Assembly: GCA_043228905.1 (NCBI GenBank)
Contig: JBHGNT010000012.1
Span: 13,578,001 to 13,642,000, forward strand
Length of the DNA stretch: 64,000 nucleotides
Direction: 5' to 3'
Origin: Azolla caroliniana
Lineage: Eukaryota; Polypodiophyta
Made by a program: the position numbers and the translations under genes. Positions 20,264 to 31,195 of the stretch are shown here, piece by piece. The notes beneath the pieces are model-generated. The model searched no databases, had not been told where the DNA came from, and was given only the letters and a program-made list of their open reading frames with translations. Within the stretch, counting starts at the first letter, position 1. Each line of letters opens with the position of its first letter.

Positions 20264-20990
20264 CTGAAGTCTTCATACTTGGACGGTAGTGAGTCAGTAG
20301 CTGTCCTCATTTGATTGCTCGACTCAGAGGCACTGTGCACTATTTTCCTTGTTGTGACCAGGATGTGAGCATCCACCTTGGAGTTGATTCTTGCTTTAAT
20401 GGGAGGGTGAGCGCCTCCTACAACATTAGATACTGCTTGCACCTCCGAGCTGGTTTGGGAGAAAGTGGATTTTGTGCCTTCAGCCAAGACAAACAAAGGA
20501 TGACCAGATGTTGTAGTGAAGTGATAACATAAAACGTTAAGGCCTCTTGGTTGTTACGGGCATGACCATAATACGGTTAAACGAGAGTGTAAAGAATAAT
20601 ACGCTAAATTCTTACCACGGGATATTATATGGTCATGCCCGTAACACTGGTGGTCCCTGAGCTGTAAGATAAGTGGGACAGTGGCTTCACTGACTGCTCT
20701 TGAAGAAAGCATGCGTCCATCAATAGCGTCCACTAGGATTGTCTTGGACAATCGGACAACCAAAATTTTGTGTTTACAAATGAACCTTTTGTCCATAAAA
20801 CATGTTGTTGCCCCGGAATCGAGAAGTGCTAAGGACCTAATTGAAATCAACTTGAAATGGATGCTTAGCGGAAAGGAGAAATCTTTTGTCGATGTAGCCG
20901 AACTATGGGAGCGACACGAATGCGGATTGTCCAACCACTTGGCTCCTAATGTAGTTGGACATCGTCGTTTTCCGGTTGTTGGGGACATCT
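20264..20990 (-). pseudogene. H1 protease and start of RT, interrupted
   Basis: The protease has LALLDSGATTCFMDKRF with intact DSG. The frame runs to LQLRDHQ at 20647, is interrupted by the 95-bp insertion, and resumes with EALTFYVITSLQH and WLKAQNP to the left of 20551. This continuity shows what the uninterrupted frame was and fixes the insertion's target-site duplication. RT begins at LPSKYEDF. Confidence 0.8.
20552..20646 (+). mobile_element. 95-bp palindromic insertion made of two gypsy U3 ends
   Basis: Both ends are the LTR's U3 terminus: TGTTACGGGCATGACCATA at the left and its complement at the right. One arm is the first about 53 bp of U3. The other is the first about 20 bp joined to U3 positions about 85-107. 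It is flanked by TTGGT and CTGGT (4/5 match). It splits an H1 protease frame that reads DHQ|E across the site, so the 5-bp duplication fits integrase-type insertion. Confidence 0.8.
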
Positions 20991-21960
20991 TGTCGTATTT
21001 TTTGTAGATATTTGTCGTTGGTTATTCTTGATTGGGCAAAAACAAATTAGATGGGTGGATGCACCACAATATAAACATAGTCTGTTAGTTCGGCGATACC
21101 TCCTTCGGCCTTGGTGAGTGGCGGGGCGCAAGCTCGATCAATTTCCATCGGCACGGGGTCATTGTATGATGACGATGGAGAATATCTCAAAGAGGGTTGC
21201 CACCTTGAAGTTGCACATTCCCCTTGATGAAGCTCAAACAACCAATTGTCACAACTAACAGCTTGCGTGATGGCTTGCGACAATGACGTAGGCTCCGGAA
21301 AGTTGAGTAGTAAATTTTTAATCTTGCTTCGAAGGCCCCAACGAAAATGATCGTAGAGCGATTGGCCATCCCACTGAACATCACATGCTCATTGTCTAAA
21401 TTCAGAGGCATAAACGAATACCAGATGCATACCTTGATGTAATGAATAGAGTTTGGTAATGGCAGTTCGATGTCGGTCCGTATCCCCAAATGTTGCCTCA
21501 AACTCTACTAGAAAGGCAGGAAAATTTTGTAGAAGTGGTGATGAAGTTTCGACCAACGGTGCAAACCAGGCTTGTGTAGCTCCTAATAGAAGGGTCCCGA
21601 TGAGACCAACTTGACGAAAATCATCCACATATAGTTGAGGCTATAGTTGGATAATAAGCTTCATCTAATTTATGAACCCTCAGAAGTGCTTCCTCGTGCC
21701 ATCCAACTTGTCAGGTAAACTAATCTTTGGCTCCATACTTGTAGTGGGATGGGGAGGAGTTGGAGAAAGCCTAGACGAGGAACCACGCTCTATAGGTAGA
21801 ACATTTGTTGATGCAGAGGAGAGTTGTTTTTTTCTTCGAGTTCCATCGGTGTTCCAACTTGAAGCTTCTGTAACGATTGCCGAAGGTTGTCATTCTCAAG
21901 TTGAACTTGATGCCTGGCTTCAATGAGTTGATTTATTCTCTCGGTAAGATCCTACATGCT
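20991..21960 (-). pseudogene. gag: H1 Gag
   Basis: Near the start (21940-21850) is a coiled coil (LTERINQLIEARHQ, LENDNLRQSLQKL), preceded by an ATG followed at once by TAG. A proline-rich linker leads to PDKLDGTRKHF with an in-frame stop near 21675. The capsid has VGLIGTLLLGATQAWFAPL, SPLLQNFPAFLVEFEATFGD and YASEFRQ. The knuckle is CLYCGASTHLICFC (21090-21040). This is the capsid type common in Tf2-like and chromoviral gypsy elements. Several frame breaks make it a pseudogene. Confidence 0.8.
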
Positions 21961-22043
21961 GAGGCTTAGAAAATGGGAAGGTGAACAAACTATCACGAAC
22001 GAGTGGAATGAGGCTAAGTACTAAGAGAGAGCGAGAGCATAAG

Positions 22044-22498
22044 TGTTACGGGCATGACCATTTAATATCCCGTGGTGAGAATTTACCGTAGTATTCTATA
22101 GACGTGGATAAGTGTGAGGGTTAAACAAGAGTGTAAAGAAGGGGAGGATTACTTTTAATCCTCGGGACTGAGACAACCCATTAGGTCAAGTGTGAACTTG
22201 CCTGGGGGCCTTGGGTATCGCTATAAATAAGAGGCCTAGCTACCCTCATTTGATCATCTTTTGACTACATCGAGACTCTGCTCTTGTGGTGGGTCAACTC
22301 TTGTAGTGAGCGCACCAACACCAGGTACGACTCGACGCCACGGCGATGGTATGGGACGCCGATCGAGGCTCGAGTCCGTCTCGATCCCTTCGCTCGGGGG
22401 TGGTCGGGTGGATCGGCACCCTTCTTTCTCTTTCTCCTTTCTATCTATCATTACTTTATCCTTATCTTAAGCTTACTTTAGTACCTAGATCTCTAATA
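22044..22498 (+). repeat. 5' LTR of G2
   Basis: 455 bp, TGTTACGGGC...TCTCTAATA, with a TATA box CTATAAATA near 22221. The ends are fixed by the TSD and by the identical length of the 3' LTR. Confidence 0.95.
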
Positions 22499-22500
22499 TT

Positions 22501-22511
22501 TGGTATCAGAT
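22501..22511 (+). other. primer-binding site of G2
   Basis: TGGTATCAGAT lies two bases after the LTR, initiator Met tRNA type. Confidence 0.8.
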
Positions 22512-22739
22512 TTATGTACTAATGTTTCTTTGTTTTTCATTTGTCTTTTGATTGATGGTGATCGATCGATGTGCGGTCGGCCTTGATCCAGACAACGATC
22601 AACAAAGAACTTCGGTAACTCTTTCCATAATTTTTTTTTCTATTCTCTCTTCTCCCATCTAATCATGTGTTTAGTTTATATGTCATTTTTTCATTAAGTC
22701 AATGATGTTGTAGTGGTCTTTAATTGATTATCTAAAACG

Positions 22740-23030
22740 TTTACATATGTGCACGAGGTCAATACCTCGCGTGACATATTAATAATATGTGATGAGTGTC
22801 GTATGCGTACGAGGTTAATACCTCAATTACGTATTACGTTCACGAACATATGTTACGTTTGCGTATGAGTTTAATACCTTGATTTGTTGTAAACGATATG
22901 CGGTTAGTCTCATATGCGTAAGAGATCAATACCTCAATTGCGTATTACGATGATCTCTTATTTGTGGATGTTTCGTGTGCGTAGAGGTATATACCTCGAT
23001 TACGTATCTCGATCACATCATTTGTGGCTA
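22740..23030 (+). repeat. leader hairpin array of G2
   Basis: The same five-unit array as in G1, with cores like GAGGTTAATACCTC near 22756, 22810, 22868, 22923 and 22985. The rest of the leader (to 24139) has no coding signal. A TTCTTTTCCAG acceptor-like site precedes the gag ATG. Confidence 0.75.
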
Positions 23031-24139
23031 TTTAATATAACGATATGTTAATATAGGCATATGTGGTCACGTATATACGTATTTGATCATATATATGTGA
23101 TAAGTAAACATATGTGTATATTCATTATTACGTGATTATATCGAAAGTTGTCCTTGTCAAGAAAAGGATGTTGGTGGCCGTCCTCACATTTTTGTCAGAA
23201 TGGCGTTGTCACCATCCCTTTTTCAACAATTTTTTATTATTGACAACCCCGTTGATGACCTCGATTTCGTTACGTAAAGAAACGCCTATAGCCATAATGA
23301 TGTTGAGTACGTAGGGCTTGACCCACTTCAAGTGAGGTCGCTCCAATGACACACGTATCCAACATCCCTCCCTCGTTACATGGATATGATGCCACCATGA
23401 GCTCGTTCTTACGAGAGGCATTCGTAATGACGTGACCATGTGATGGGCCACGTGGGCCTACTACGAAACGAAGGCTCATTTGGCTTGACCATTAGGTTGC
23501 AATTTGGCGTATGCCATCGTAATTACGAGACTTGAGGTTAGGTAACGTACCAACATAGTTTTGGTAAATGAGGGCGAAATAAGGTCCCTTGAAATATATG
23601 TTCTTTTAAAAAAAAACATATATGATCAATTGCCTCGCATATCTCTTATACGCATCAAACATTAAGCATTCGAGAAGAGCAACTTATTTGGTTGGCTCAA
23701 GTGTTTAATGTATTTGTTCTCGAGGTCTCGAGTTCAAATATGACCAAGACCATACAACATCCTTGATACATATGACTATAACACATGTATAGACTTAAGG
23801 CCTAAGTGCACCTCGGGGTCCTCGTAATAGGACTTAAAGAGCCGAAACCACATATGTGAGCACCGAAACATAGTTTATAGTTCATATGTGAACATACATG
23901 GTTGAGCCTCGGGGAGCCACCATGAAAAAATCGATATAGAGATCAGGGAAAGACATTAAATTGTCACCTTTGTGTTACCATAGTAACCTGATCTTGAACC
24001 TCATCTCATACGTCTAGAGGGGTATTGACGTGAGATCATGATATCGATTAATGTTTGCCCATGATATGTCTCCATCACGATATAATGTTATGACTATCTC
24101 TCTGACCTTATCCTATTTCTTTTCCAGAAATAATCTTTA

Positions 24140-25082
24140 ATGGCTCAAATTAACGACCCAATGTCATCCGCTCAAGCAGAAGGAACTCAAGGGAATCCTC
24201 CTAGACAAATGTCCACTGAGATGTATTTGGCACAAATAACCCAATACCTTAGTTTCACCGCTCAAACAATGACCGAACTTCAGCAATCTCAGAGTGCTCT
24301 TGAGGCACGTGTCATTAGTCTACAACGTGAGACTAATAGACCTGATGAGCGACAAGGTGAACCATCATTTGTCGTTAAGCCATTTATAGGAGACAAAAAG
24401 GAAAGAACCGAGAAGCAATCTGCACATGGCTGGGACGATGGGAGTCTCATTTTGGCTAGATAGTACGAAGATTGCATATGTCGGCCGAGAACTCGGGGGT
24501 AAGGCTGTCGCCTGGTGGCGTGGGCTCCATACTATGGGGAAATTGCCCGATACCTGGACAGATTTTGTCACGGTTTTTAAGGGCCAATTTTTGCAACCTC
24601 CCTCTCGAACCGAGGCAGCACAAGCTTTAATGAACCTCTCTAGCAGGAAATTTTCCTCGCTAGAAGACTATGTTCACCATGCTAGAACCCAAATCCAAAA
24701 ATCGGGTCTAGAAAGGGACAATTGGTTGATAGCTTGTTTTGTCAATGGCATCCCCAATTCGGACTATCATTGGATAGTGCATGATAAGGATCCAAAATCC
24801 TTCGAAGAGGCCGTTGAAATAGTTCTTCGCTATCAACGCACTTCGAACAAGGACCACAACAAACCCAACGAAGCGCCAGGGACTAAGCAGTCGCAATTTG
24901 TTGGGAAACGCAAGACACCCAACGAATTCATGGATCGCGATTGTAAGCGACAACATCCTTTTTGCGTATTCTGCAAAAAGAAGGGTCATACAAAAGATCA
25001 ATGTCGAAAGCTCCAACGGAAAGAGCACGACAACAAAGCTAAAGCTGCAGACCATAAAGGTCAGATTCCTAATGTCCTTTAG
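24140..25082 (+). pseudogene. gag: G2 Gag with zinc knuckle
   Basis: MAQINDPMSSAQAEGTQ starts at 24140 and is open to 24463. There a deleted triplet-breaking base (ACCGAGAAG for ACCGAAGAAG) and a short deletion near 24455 shift the frame. The remainder (24426-25082) has WWRGLH, LEDYVHHARTQIQ and the knuckle HPFCVFCKKKGHTKDQC. A TAG at 25080 (Gln in G1) separates it from protease. Confidence 0.88.
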
Positions 25083-26165
25083 GTCTATACACATCATTTA
25101 AGTAATTGTCAATGTTCTTTCCCTCACTATGTATTAGGTCCCAATGATTTACTACGTGCAAATGGGTATATCAATGGATCTCCCGTACAATTTTTATTTG
25201 ATTCGGGAAGCTCACACAATTTTGTGAATGATCGTTTGGTTCAGATATGGGGAATCCAACCCACCGTAAGTGATCACACCTACAGGGTGCACTTGGCTTA
25301 TGGAAGAGTACAATACATCAACGAGGCGATTCATTCATTACGAATTTCTATTGATACTTACATAGAGGAAGTGGACTTCCATGTAATGAATCTTTGTACC
25401 ACCGATGTAATCCTGGGTTATCCCTAGTTTTATAATAAAAACTCTTCTTTATTTATTGATTGGGTTCGCCATTCCATTTTTTTGTACTGAACGATTATAC
25501 GCATTTTATTCAATGTGTAAAAAAACAATCCCTCTCGATTGTTTCCTTGTGTCCATCAATATCAGAGTTGTCTTGTTCTACTCTATTTTATTGTGTACTT
25601 GATCCGGACATTCACGTTTATAATATCGATAATGTCTCGGTTCAATTAACGTATTTTGAACAACAACAACTTGATGAAATCTTAAATGATTTTCATGATG
25701 TTTTTCCAAGTGAAGTACCAGATGGGTTAACTCCTAAACGTAATATAGACCATCGTATAGATATTGTACTTGGCGTTGCACCAATAAGTATAACTCCTTA
25801 TCGCTTAAGTCGATCTGAAGAGGATGAGGTATCTAAGCAACTCAGGGACTATTTACGAATGGGTTATATATACGTTATATTAAATCTCCATGGGGTGCAC
25901 CAATTCTCTTGGTTAAAAAGAAAGAGGGCACATGGCGTATGTGTATTAATTACTGACGCTTGAATAACGTAACGATCAAGAATTCGTACCCATTGCCTCG
26001 GGCTGACGATCTAATTGACCGACTCCAAGGAGCTCGGTATTTTACAAAACTTGATCTCCGTACTGGCTACCATCAAATACGAATAAGTAAGGACAATGTT
26101 CCTAAAACGACATTTCGTACGCGCTATGGCCATTACGAGTTTTTGGTTATGCCTTTTGGTTTTGC
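25083..26165 (+). pseudogene. pol: G2 protease and truncated RT
   Basis: The protease FLFDSGSSHNFVN keeps DSG but is followed by a stop in ILGYP*. The RT N-terminus (25460-25963) and fingers (25960-26160, [20 protein letters not shown]) are present. It ends where PFG is fused to FAKVS or, in the shifted frame, to [10 protein letters not shown]. The FLDD catalytic segment is gone. Confidence 0.88.
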
Positions 26166-27634
26166 GAAAGTCTCTTCGTAATTACTCCCAATTGACGACA
26201 TCGTTAACTGATCTTTTAAAAGGTCAAATGCGTAAGTCTACAAAACCTATTGTGTGGAATGCTACACTAGACCTCGCCTTTAAGGCACTCAAGGACCTGG
26301 TTTGCAAGGCTCCTTCACTTCTTTTACCTAATCCTTCAAAACCTTTTGAGGTTGAAACCGATGCAAGCGATTATGCTATAGGTGTTGTCTTGTATCAAGA
26401 TGGTAAACCAATAGCATTCGAGAGTAAGAAACTTGATTCTGCTCTATGTCGGTATACCGTTCAAGAAAAGGAATTATTTGCAGTTATACATGCGCTCAAA
26501 ACATGGCACCATTATCTTTATGGAAATCGCTTTGTGGTAACTACGGACCACGAGTCCTTGAAATATTTTTGTGACCAACAACGCCTGAAAGGTCGTAAGG
26601 CACGATGGCCTGATCTCATCCAGGACTTTGATTTTTCCATACGATATCGTAAAGGTTCCATGAACACTATCCCTGATGCACTAAGTCGCATTCGTGAAGT
26701 TAACATGCTTAGCGTCACTGAAATAACATCAGATCTTTATGATCACCTTCGAGGAAAGTATCCTGATGACAGTTCTTTTGCAAAATACTGGGCAATAGTT
26801 GAGTTTGGAACAGACACCACCACATCCTCGAAGGAATACTTCCACATTGCTAACGGTTTGCTCTACCGTAATGGGAAGCATTGTATTCGAGATTTACCCG
26901 AGGTCAAAAAGAGGATTCTTTTTGAATGCCATGATGCACCCTCAGCAGGGCACCCTAGAATACATCATACACTCGTTCTCATCTCCACTCAATTTTATTA
27001 GCCTAAGATGCGTCCTGACATACATAGCTATGTGACTAAATGTCACCAGTGTCAGGTTAACTAAGCCGAGCAACTTAAAGCCACTGGACTTTTACATCCC
27101 TTGGACATTCCCAATAATAAGTGGGAAAGTATATCCATGGATTTTATTGTTAGCCTTCCTCACACCCAAAAAGGTCATGATGCCATCTGGGTTGTCGTTG
27201 ATCGACTAACTAAGATGGCCAGATTTATTGCTACTAAAACCACGGTAATAGCTCCTGAATTGGCTTACCAATTCGTTGACGAATTATTTCGTTTTTATGG
27301 GTTACTGATGGATATCGTGAGTGATCGAGATCCAAAGTTCACTAGTGACTTCTGGACGCAAGTCTTTAAGAAGTTAGAAACTATGTTGAGCATGAGCTCC
27401 ACGGATCATCCTCAATCCGATGGACAGATAGAACGAGTAAATCAAATTATTGAGGACATGCTTCGAGCATACGTTGGTGGAAAACCAACAAAATGGGAAC
27501 GTTATCTCCCAATTTTGGAGTTTGCTTATAACATCTCCAAGCATACGTCGACGGGATATAGTCCTTTTATGTTGATGTATGGTTTTCAGCCAGGAGCCTC
27601 GATTGATGTTAATATACATCATGATGAGTTGTGA
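26166..27634 (+). pseudogene. pol: G2 RNase H and integrase
   Basis: RNase H ([33 protein letters not shown]) is intact in one long frame with the connection ADALSR-like PDALSRIREV, to 27001. The integrase zinc domain has CHQCQV near 27043, with stops at 26999 and 27062. The core is open from 27101 with MDFIVSLPHTQKG, VSDRDPKF and HPQSDGQIERVNQ, and ends at a CGA to TGA stop at 27632. Confidence 0.88.
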
Positions 27635-27637
27635 AGT

Positions 27638-28190
27638 ATGCAAAACTTTCTTCGGGATATGCAAGATATGGTGCATATTGCACGAGATAATATAAAAACA
27701 GCTGAAGATAGAGCGCGTTTTTATGCCGATCATCATAGGCAACCTCGTGTATTCAACCCTGGACAGAAGGTATTTTTACGTGTACCTCATAATTCTAAGA
27801 CATTGTCTACGGGTAAGTGCGCTAAGTTAGCCCCATGGTTTTGTGGACCTTTTACAGTCCTCAAACGCATTGGGTCATCATCCTATCGTCTTGCTCTTCC
27901 TGATGGTGTTGGAATTCATCCAGTCTTCCATGTGAGTCGTCTAAAAGAACTTCTAGGTTCTGGCGACAATACAGTTACAACCGAAACTTTGGTTACTTCT
28001 GAAGAATTATCTTGTAAACCACATGTACCAAAAAGAATTCTCGATGTTAAAACATAAAAATTACGTACTAAAGAAATCCGAGATTAAAATAAAAAGGATG
28101 GATAAATCAATAAAAGATGCCACATGGGAACGCGAAAATACTCTCACAACAAATTTCCCTAACTTTCCATTGCAAGAGTGCAATGTTTTA
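27638..28190 (+). pseudogene. pol: G2 integrase C-terminus and chromodomain
   Basis: Continues the integrase tail (RVFNPGQKVFLRVPHNSKTL, CGPFTVLKRIGSSSYRLALPD, HPVFHVSRLKELLG), then the chromodomain start PKRILDVKT and a stop at 28055. The rest of the chromodomain (KRMDKSIKDATWERENTL) follows after a small indel. The polypurine tract AAAGAGGGGGAGTA directly precedes the LTR. Confidence 0.87.
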
Positions 28191-28203
28191 AAGAGGGGGA
28201 GTA

Positions 28204-28658
28204 TGTTACGGGCATGACCATTTAATATCCCGTGGTGAGAATTTACCTTAGTATTCTATACACATGGATAAGTGTGAGGGTTAAACGAGAGTGTAAAGAA
28301 GGGGAGGATTACTTTTAATCCTCGGGATTGAGACAACCCATTAGGTGAAGTGGGAACTTGCCTGGGGGCCTTGGGTATCGCTATAAATAAGAGGCCTAGC
28401 TACCCTCATTTGATCATTTTTTGACTACATCGAGACTCTGCTCTTGTGGTGGGTCAACTCTTGTAGCGAGTGCGCCAGCACCAGGTACGACTCGACGCCA
28501 CGGCGATGGTATGGGACGCCGATCGAGGCTCGAGTCCGTCTCGATCCCTTCACTCGGGGGTGGTTGGGTGCATCGGCACCCTTCTTTCTCTTTCTCCTTT
28601 CTATCTATCATTACTTTATCCTTATCTTAAGCTTACTTTAGTACCTAGATCTCTAATA
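28204..28658 (+). repeat. 3' LTR of G2
   Basis: 455 bp, the same length as its 5' partner. It ends CTCTAATA, followed by TSD ATAAG. Confidence 0.95.
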
Positions 28659-28663
28659 ATAAG

Positions 28664-28733
28664 CAAGATAACAAGATTGTCACAGACAAGTAGACGAGGC
28701 TCAATATTAAGAAAGCATAGACAAGAGAACAAG

Positions 28734-28783
<50 letters not shown>

Positions 28784-29030
28784 GACAAATGAACAAGAAC
28801 TGAATTATGCTTTGGTAATTCGTGTTATTCACCTTGATTGTAATCAAGATGCATCCTAGTATTTATACAAGAATGTGGAGGTATGCATGAAAGCTGGAAA
28901 ATTTCTATAGAGTGCATGGAAACTTTTAGAGAGTACATGAAGATGCTTTGTCTAGAAGGTTCTTGAAAGTTCTAGTGATCAATCTATAATGAAATAAGTT
29001 GAATTTTATACAATACAATAATGCATAGAT
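28664..29030 (-). repeat. probable LTR of the H1 gypsy element, with (GA)n
   Basis: On the minus strand it has a TATA-like TTGTATAAATACTAGG (about 28856-28871), then a transcribed-looking segment and a GA/CT microsatellite at 28735-28780. Removing G2 places this directly upstream of H1's short leader and gag, so it is probably H1's 5' LTR. Exact ends and a primer-binding site are not resolved. Confidence 0.45.
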
Positions 29031-29098
29031 GGATGTAGCTCAATTGCTAAGGTTGCCCAATAAGACCAGATGGTTATGGGTTCAACCCCCACCAATCC
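29031..29098 (+). other. tRNA-like sequence (SINE head or tRNA pseudogene)
   Basis: A 68-base stretch starts GGATGTAGCTCAATTGC (A-box-like TAGCTCAATTG) and ends GGGTTCAACCCCCACCAATCC. It has a near-perfect B box and T-arm, and GGAT/ATCC pairing at its ends. The anticodon arm is poor, so a functional tRNA is unlikely. It fits the head of a tRNA-derived SINE, but no tail is visible because copia K sequence follows. Confidence 0.5.
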
Positions 29099-29099
29099 A

Positions 29100-29524
29100 T
29101 GTGGTATCCTGTCTATGACAGACGGCACTCGGTTGACGTTATCAAGCACATATCTCCAATGCCGACTATTCGGCATGCTCCTTCAGTTCCTATTTTTACA
29201 AGACCGTGGTCTCTAGTATTTTCGGTTGGGGTTTAGGTGGAATGATGCACCCGAATCGACCACCCATGTCGATTTTTCACCGGCGAGGTTGACTTCATTT
29301 TATTTATTGATGAACAACAACTCCTCTTCACTCGCGGTGATTACTGAGGTGTTCCTTTTGTTTGGAATATTCTTTGGCTCTACACCATCAACTTCCCCTT
29401 TCTCTTTCCAAAATTGTCGACAATTCTTTTGAAAGTACCCTGGCTTCCCACAATAAAAGCACGCGGGCCTTCCTCTCAACTTCGACCTCGTCCCCGATTT
29501 ATCTCGATTCTAGGGACTTCTATT
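29100..29524 (-). pseudogene. K zinc knuckle and protease fragment
   Basis: The knuckle at about 29462-29412 reads C-FY-C-GKPG-Y-FQKN-C, so the zinc-binding His is Tyr. The protease shows TWVVDSGASFHL with intact DSG near 29262, then a stop and frameshift. It continues as GTEGACRIVGIGDMCLITS and ends near 29110 beside the tRNA-like sequence. Confidence 0.8.
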
Positions 29525-30169
29525 TCAGCCTCTTCCGCGATTCATGTCACTTTCCGTGACTAAGATCTTTGGGTCGGCAATGGACTCTCTATCCTTTCGG
29601 CAAGCTTCCTCGTTCAGTAAGCTTGACTTCACCCCTTCCAGGGATAGATGGTTCCCTTCCGGTTCGGCATTGCCCAATGTGACAATGAGTGTCTCCCAGC
29701 TATCCGGAAGGGATCCCATCAGTAATAGTGCTAGTACCTTGTCTTTAAGAGGTACTTCTCGAGAGGTGGTTTGGTTTATGAGTCCTTGGAAGGCATTCAG
29801 GTGCTCCACCATGATGGAACCATCCTGATACCTTAGTCTTACTATCTTTCTGAAGACTGAGACCCTATTCACAACGTTCATATTCTCAAACATGAGGCCG
29901 ATCTTCTTCCACAGAATTTCGGCATCTGTCTCCTCATTGAAATTGTTGTATAGACTCATGTCTATAAAACACCTCATGTATGTCGCCGCTTTCAGATGCA
30001 TGACTTCCCAAGTCGCTGCATCGATCTTGTCTAGCTTCGTCTTGTCGTATTGCACTGATAACCATAGGTCTTTGCACACGAGTATATCCCGCATCTTCGA
30101 CTTCCACACTGAATAGTTGGAGTTGGTTAGCTTGAACATTTTGCCAAATGTGTCTTCCATCGCTCCCAT
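29525..30169 (-). pseudogene. gag: K Gag (Tnt1-like, UBN2 type)
   Basis: The likely start MGAMEDTFGKMFKL is at about 30169; the longer open frame to 30199 is leader. Motifs in order: LTNSNYSVWKSKMRDILV, ATYMRCFIDMSLYNNF, ILWKKIGLMFENM, MVEHLNAFQGLINQ, ALLLMGSLPDSWETLI. These define the plant copia capsid. The frame ends at 29525 in the basic region, and coding continues in another frame. Confidence 0.87.
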
Positions 30170-30396
30170 AGCACTGATTAGGATCGTTACTAGCTCCAAC
30201 CGGTTTCACGTATACGTATTCGGGTGCAAAGAACATGAGTAAGATAATGCACAGGCAAAAAACAGAAAAAACAAGTACAGAGACACAATATTTTTTTATG
30301 TGGAAAACCTCGTAAGGGAAAAACCATGGGGGTCCCAAACCCCAAGAAAATGAATCATTATAAAGAGATGAAATACAAGGAGAATCAAAAGGCAAC

Positions 30397-30872
30397 TGTT
30401 GTACGATTTAGGGTTAGGGATGACGATTATGATAGCATGATGAAAATGATGAAGATAGACATGGTGTAATGGTGGAGATGATGAATGGTATGATGGTAAG
30501 AGAGAACATGAAGAACAAGACAAGCACTGAGGGGTGGGGGGTGGTGCCTAGAATGGCTCCAACCCCCTCCCAAGGGGGTTCAACATTAAGGGGGAAGAGA
30601 GAGAGAAAGAGAGAAATGACAAGAGAGAGATTGAGAGAAAGGTTCCTTTTTTCTTTCATTCCCCATAAGGGGTTAAATAGGTACAAAAGGGAAGATACAC
30701 AAGGGTGCAAGCCCCTTGGGCATTCACACCTAGTTACTCACTCACACCTCTTTGTATCCACCACACTCACACTTACATTCACACTCATAATCGTATAACA
30801 TTACACATACATTACATCTTTCACCCTCACTTATCACACTTATCAATCACACGTACGTCTCATACGGTAACA
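30397..30872 (+). repeat. 5' LTR of the non-coding LTR element
   Basis: 476 bp, purine-rich in the first half (GAGAGAGA tracts), then CACTCACACY-rich. It differs from the other LTR at roughly 15 positions. Confidence 0.9.
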
Positions 30873-30975
30873 CACTATGGCACGCCCGTGGGAGAGTGCC
30901 TTGCACGTCGATCCCACATGCCTTGATCATAATCTTTCTTCGACCGGAACTTCCATTGGTCCTCTCAACGATCAA

Positions 30976-31195
30976 CTCCCTCGATCGAAGCGCTTGACTC
31001 GAACATCTTTGTCAATCAGCGAATCTTCATTGACATGAACATTCTCGTTTTGTCGTTCACGAACTTCAATAACATCAACAATGGACTCCCTCGATCGGGG
31101 CGCTTGACTCGAACATCTCCTTCGGTCAGCGACTTCATCGACACGAACATTCTCGTTCTGTCAGCTCACAAACTTTGGTAACATCATTCGGGTCG
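30976..31195 (+). repeat. 110-bp tandem duplication in the non-coding element
   Basis: Two units start CTCCCTCGATCG at 30976 and 31086, each with GCGCTTGACTCGAACATC and GAACATTCTCGTT. No frame spans them consistently. The following 31380-31760 is a pyrimidine-rich tract (TTC/CTT runs) whose long frames are compositional. Confidence 0.8.

Larger units (their letters stand above)
20264..22043 (-). mobile_element. second gypsy lineage H1 (gag, knuckle, protease), minus strand
   Basis: A different Ty3/gypsy lineage, read right to left: coiled-coil gag, capsid, CCHC knuckle, protease, then the start of RT (LPSKYEDF at 20264-20300) where G1's LTR cuts it. RT, RNase H and integrase are absent from the window. 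G2 interrupts its leader at 22043, and 28664-29030 may be its 5' LTR. An unrelated 95-bp insertion sits in the protease. Confidence 0.8.
22044..28658 (+). mobile_element. Ty3/gypsy chromovirus G2, full length with internal deletion
   Basis: The element has two 455-bp LTRs, a primer-binding site, leader, gag, PR, RT remnant, RH, IN, chromodomain and polypurine tract. TSD ATAAG is at 22039-22043 and 28659-28663. The LTRs differ at about 15 positions (about 3.3%). A deletion of about 341 bp relative to G3 removes the RT catalytic core, so it is non-autonomous. It sits between the H1 gag and the LTR-like sequence at 28664. Confidence 0.95.

Noticed and set aside
30469-30798. 109-codon frame repeated at 32442
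   Set aside because: Repeated because it lies in the two LTRs of the non-coding element; basic, low-complexity sequence.
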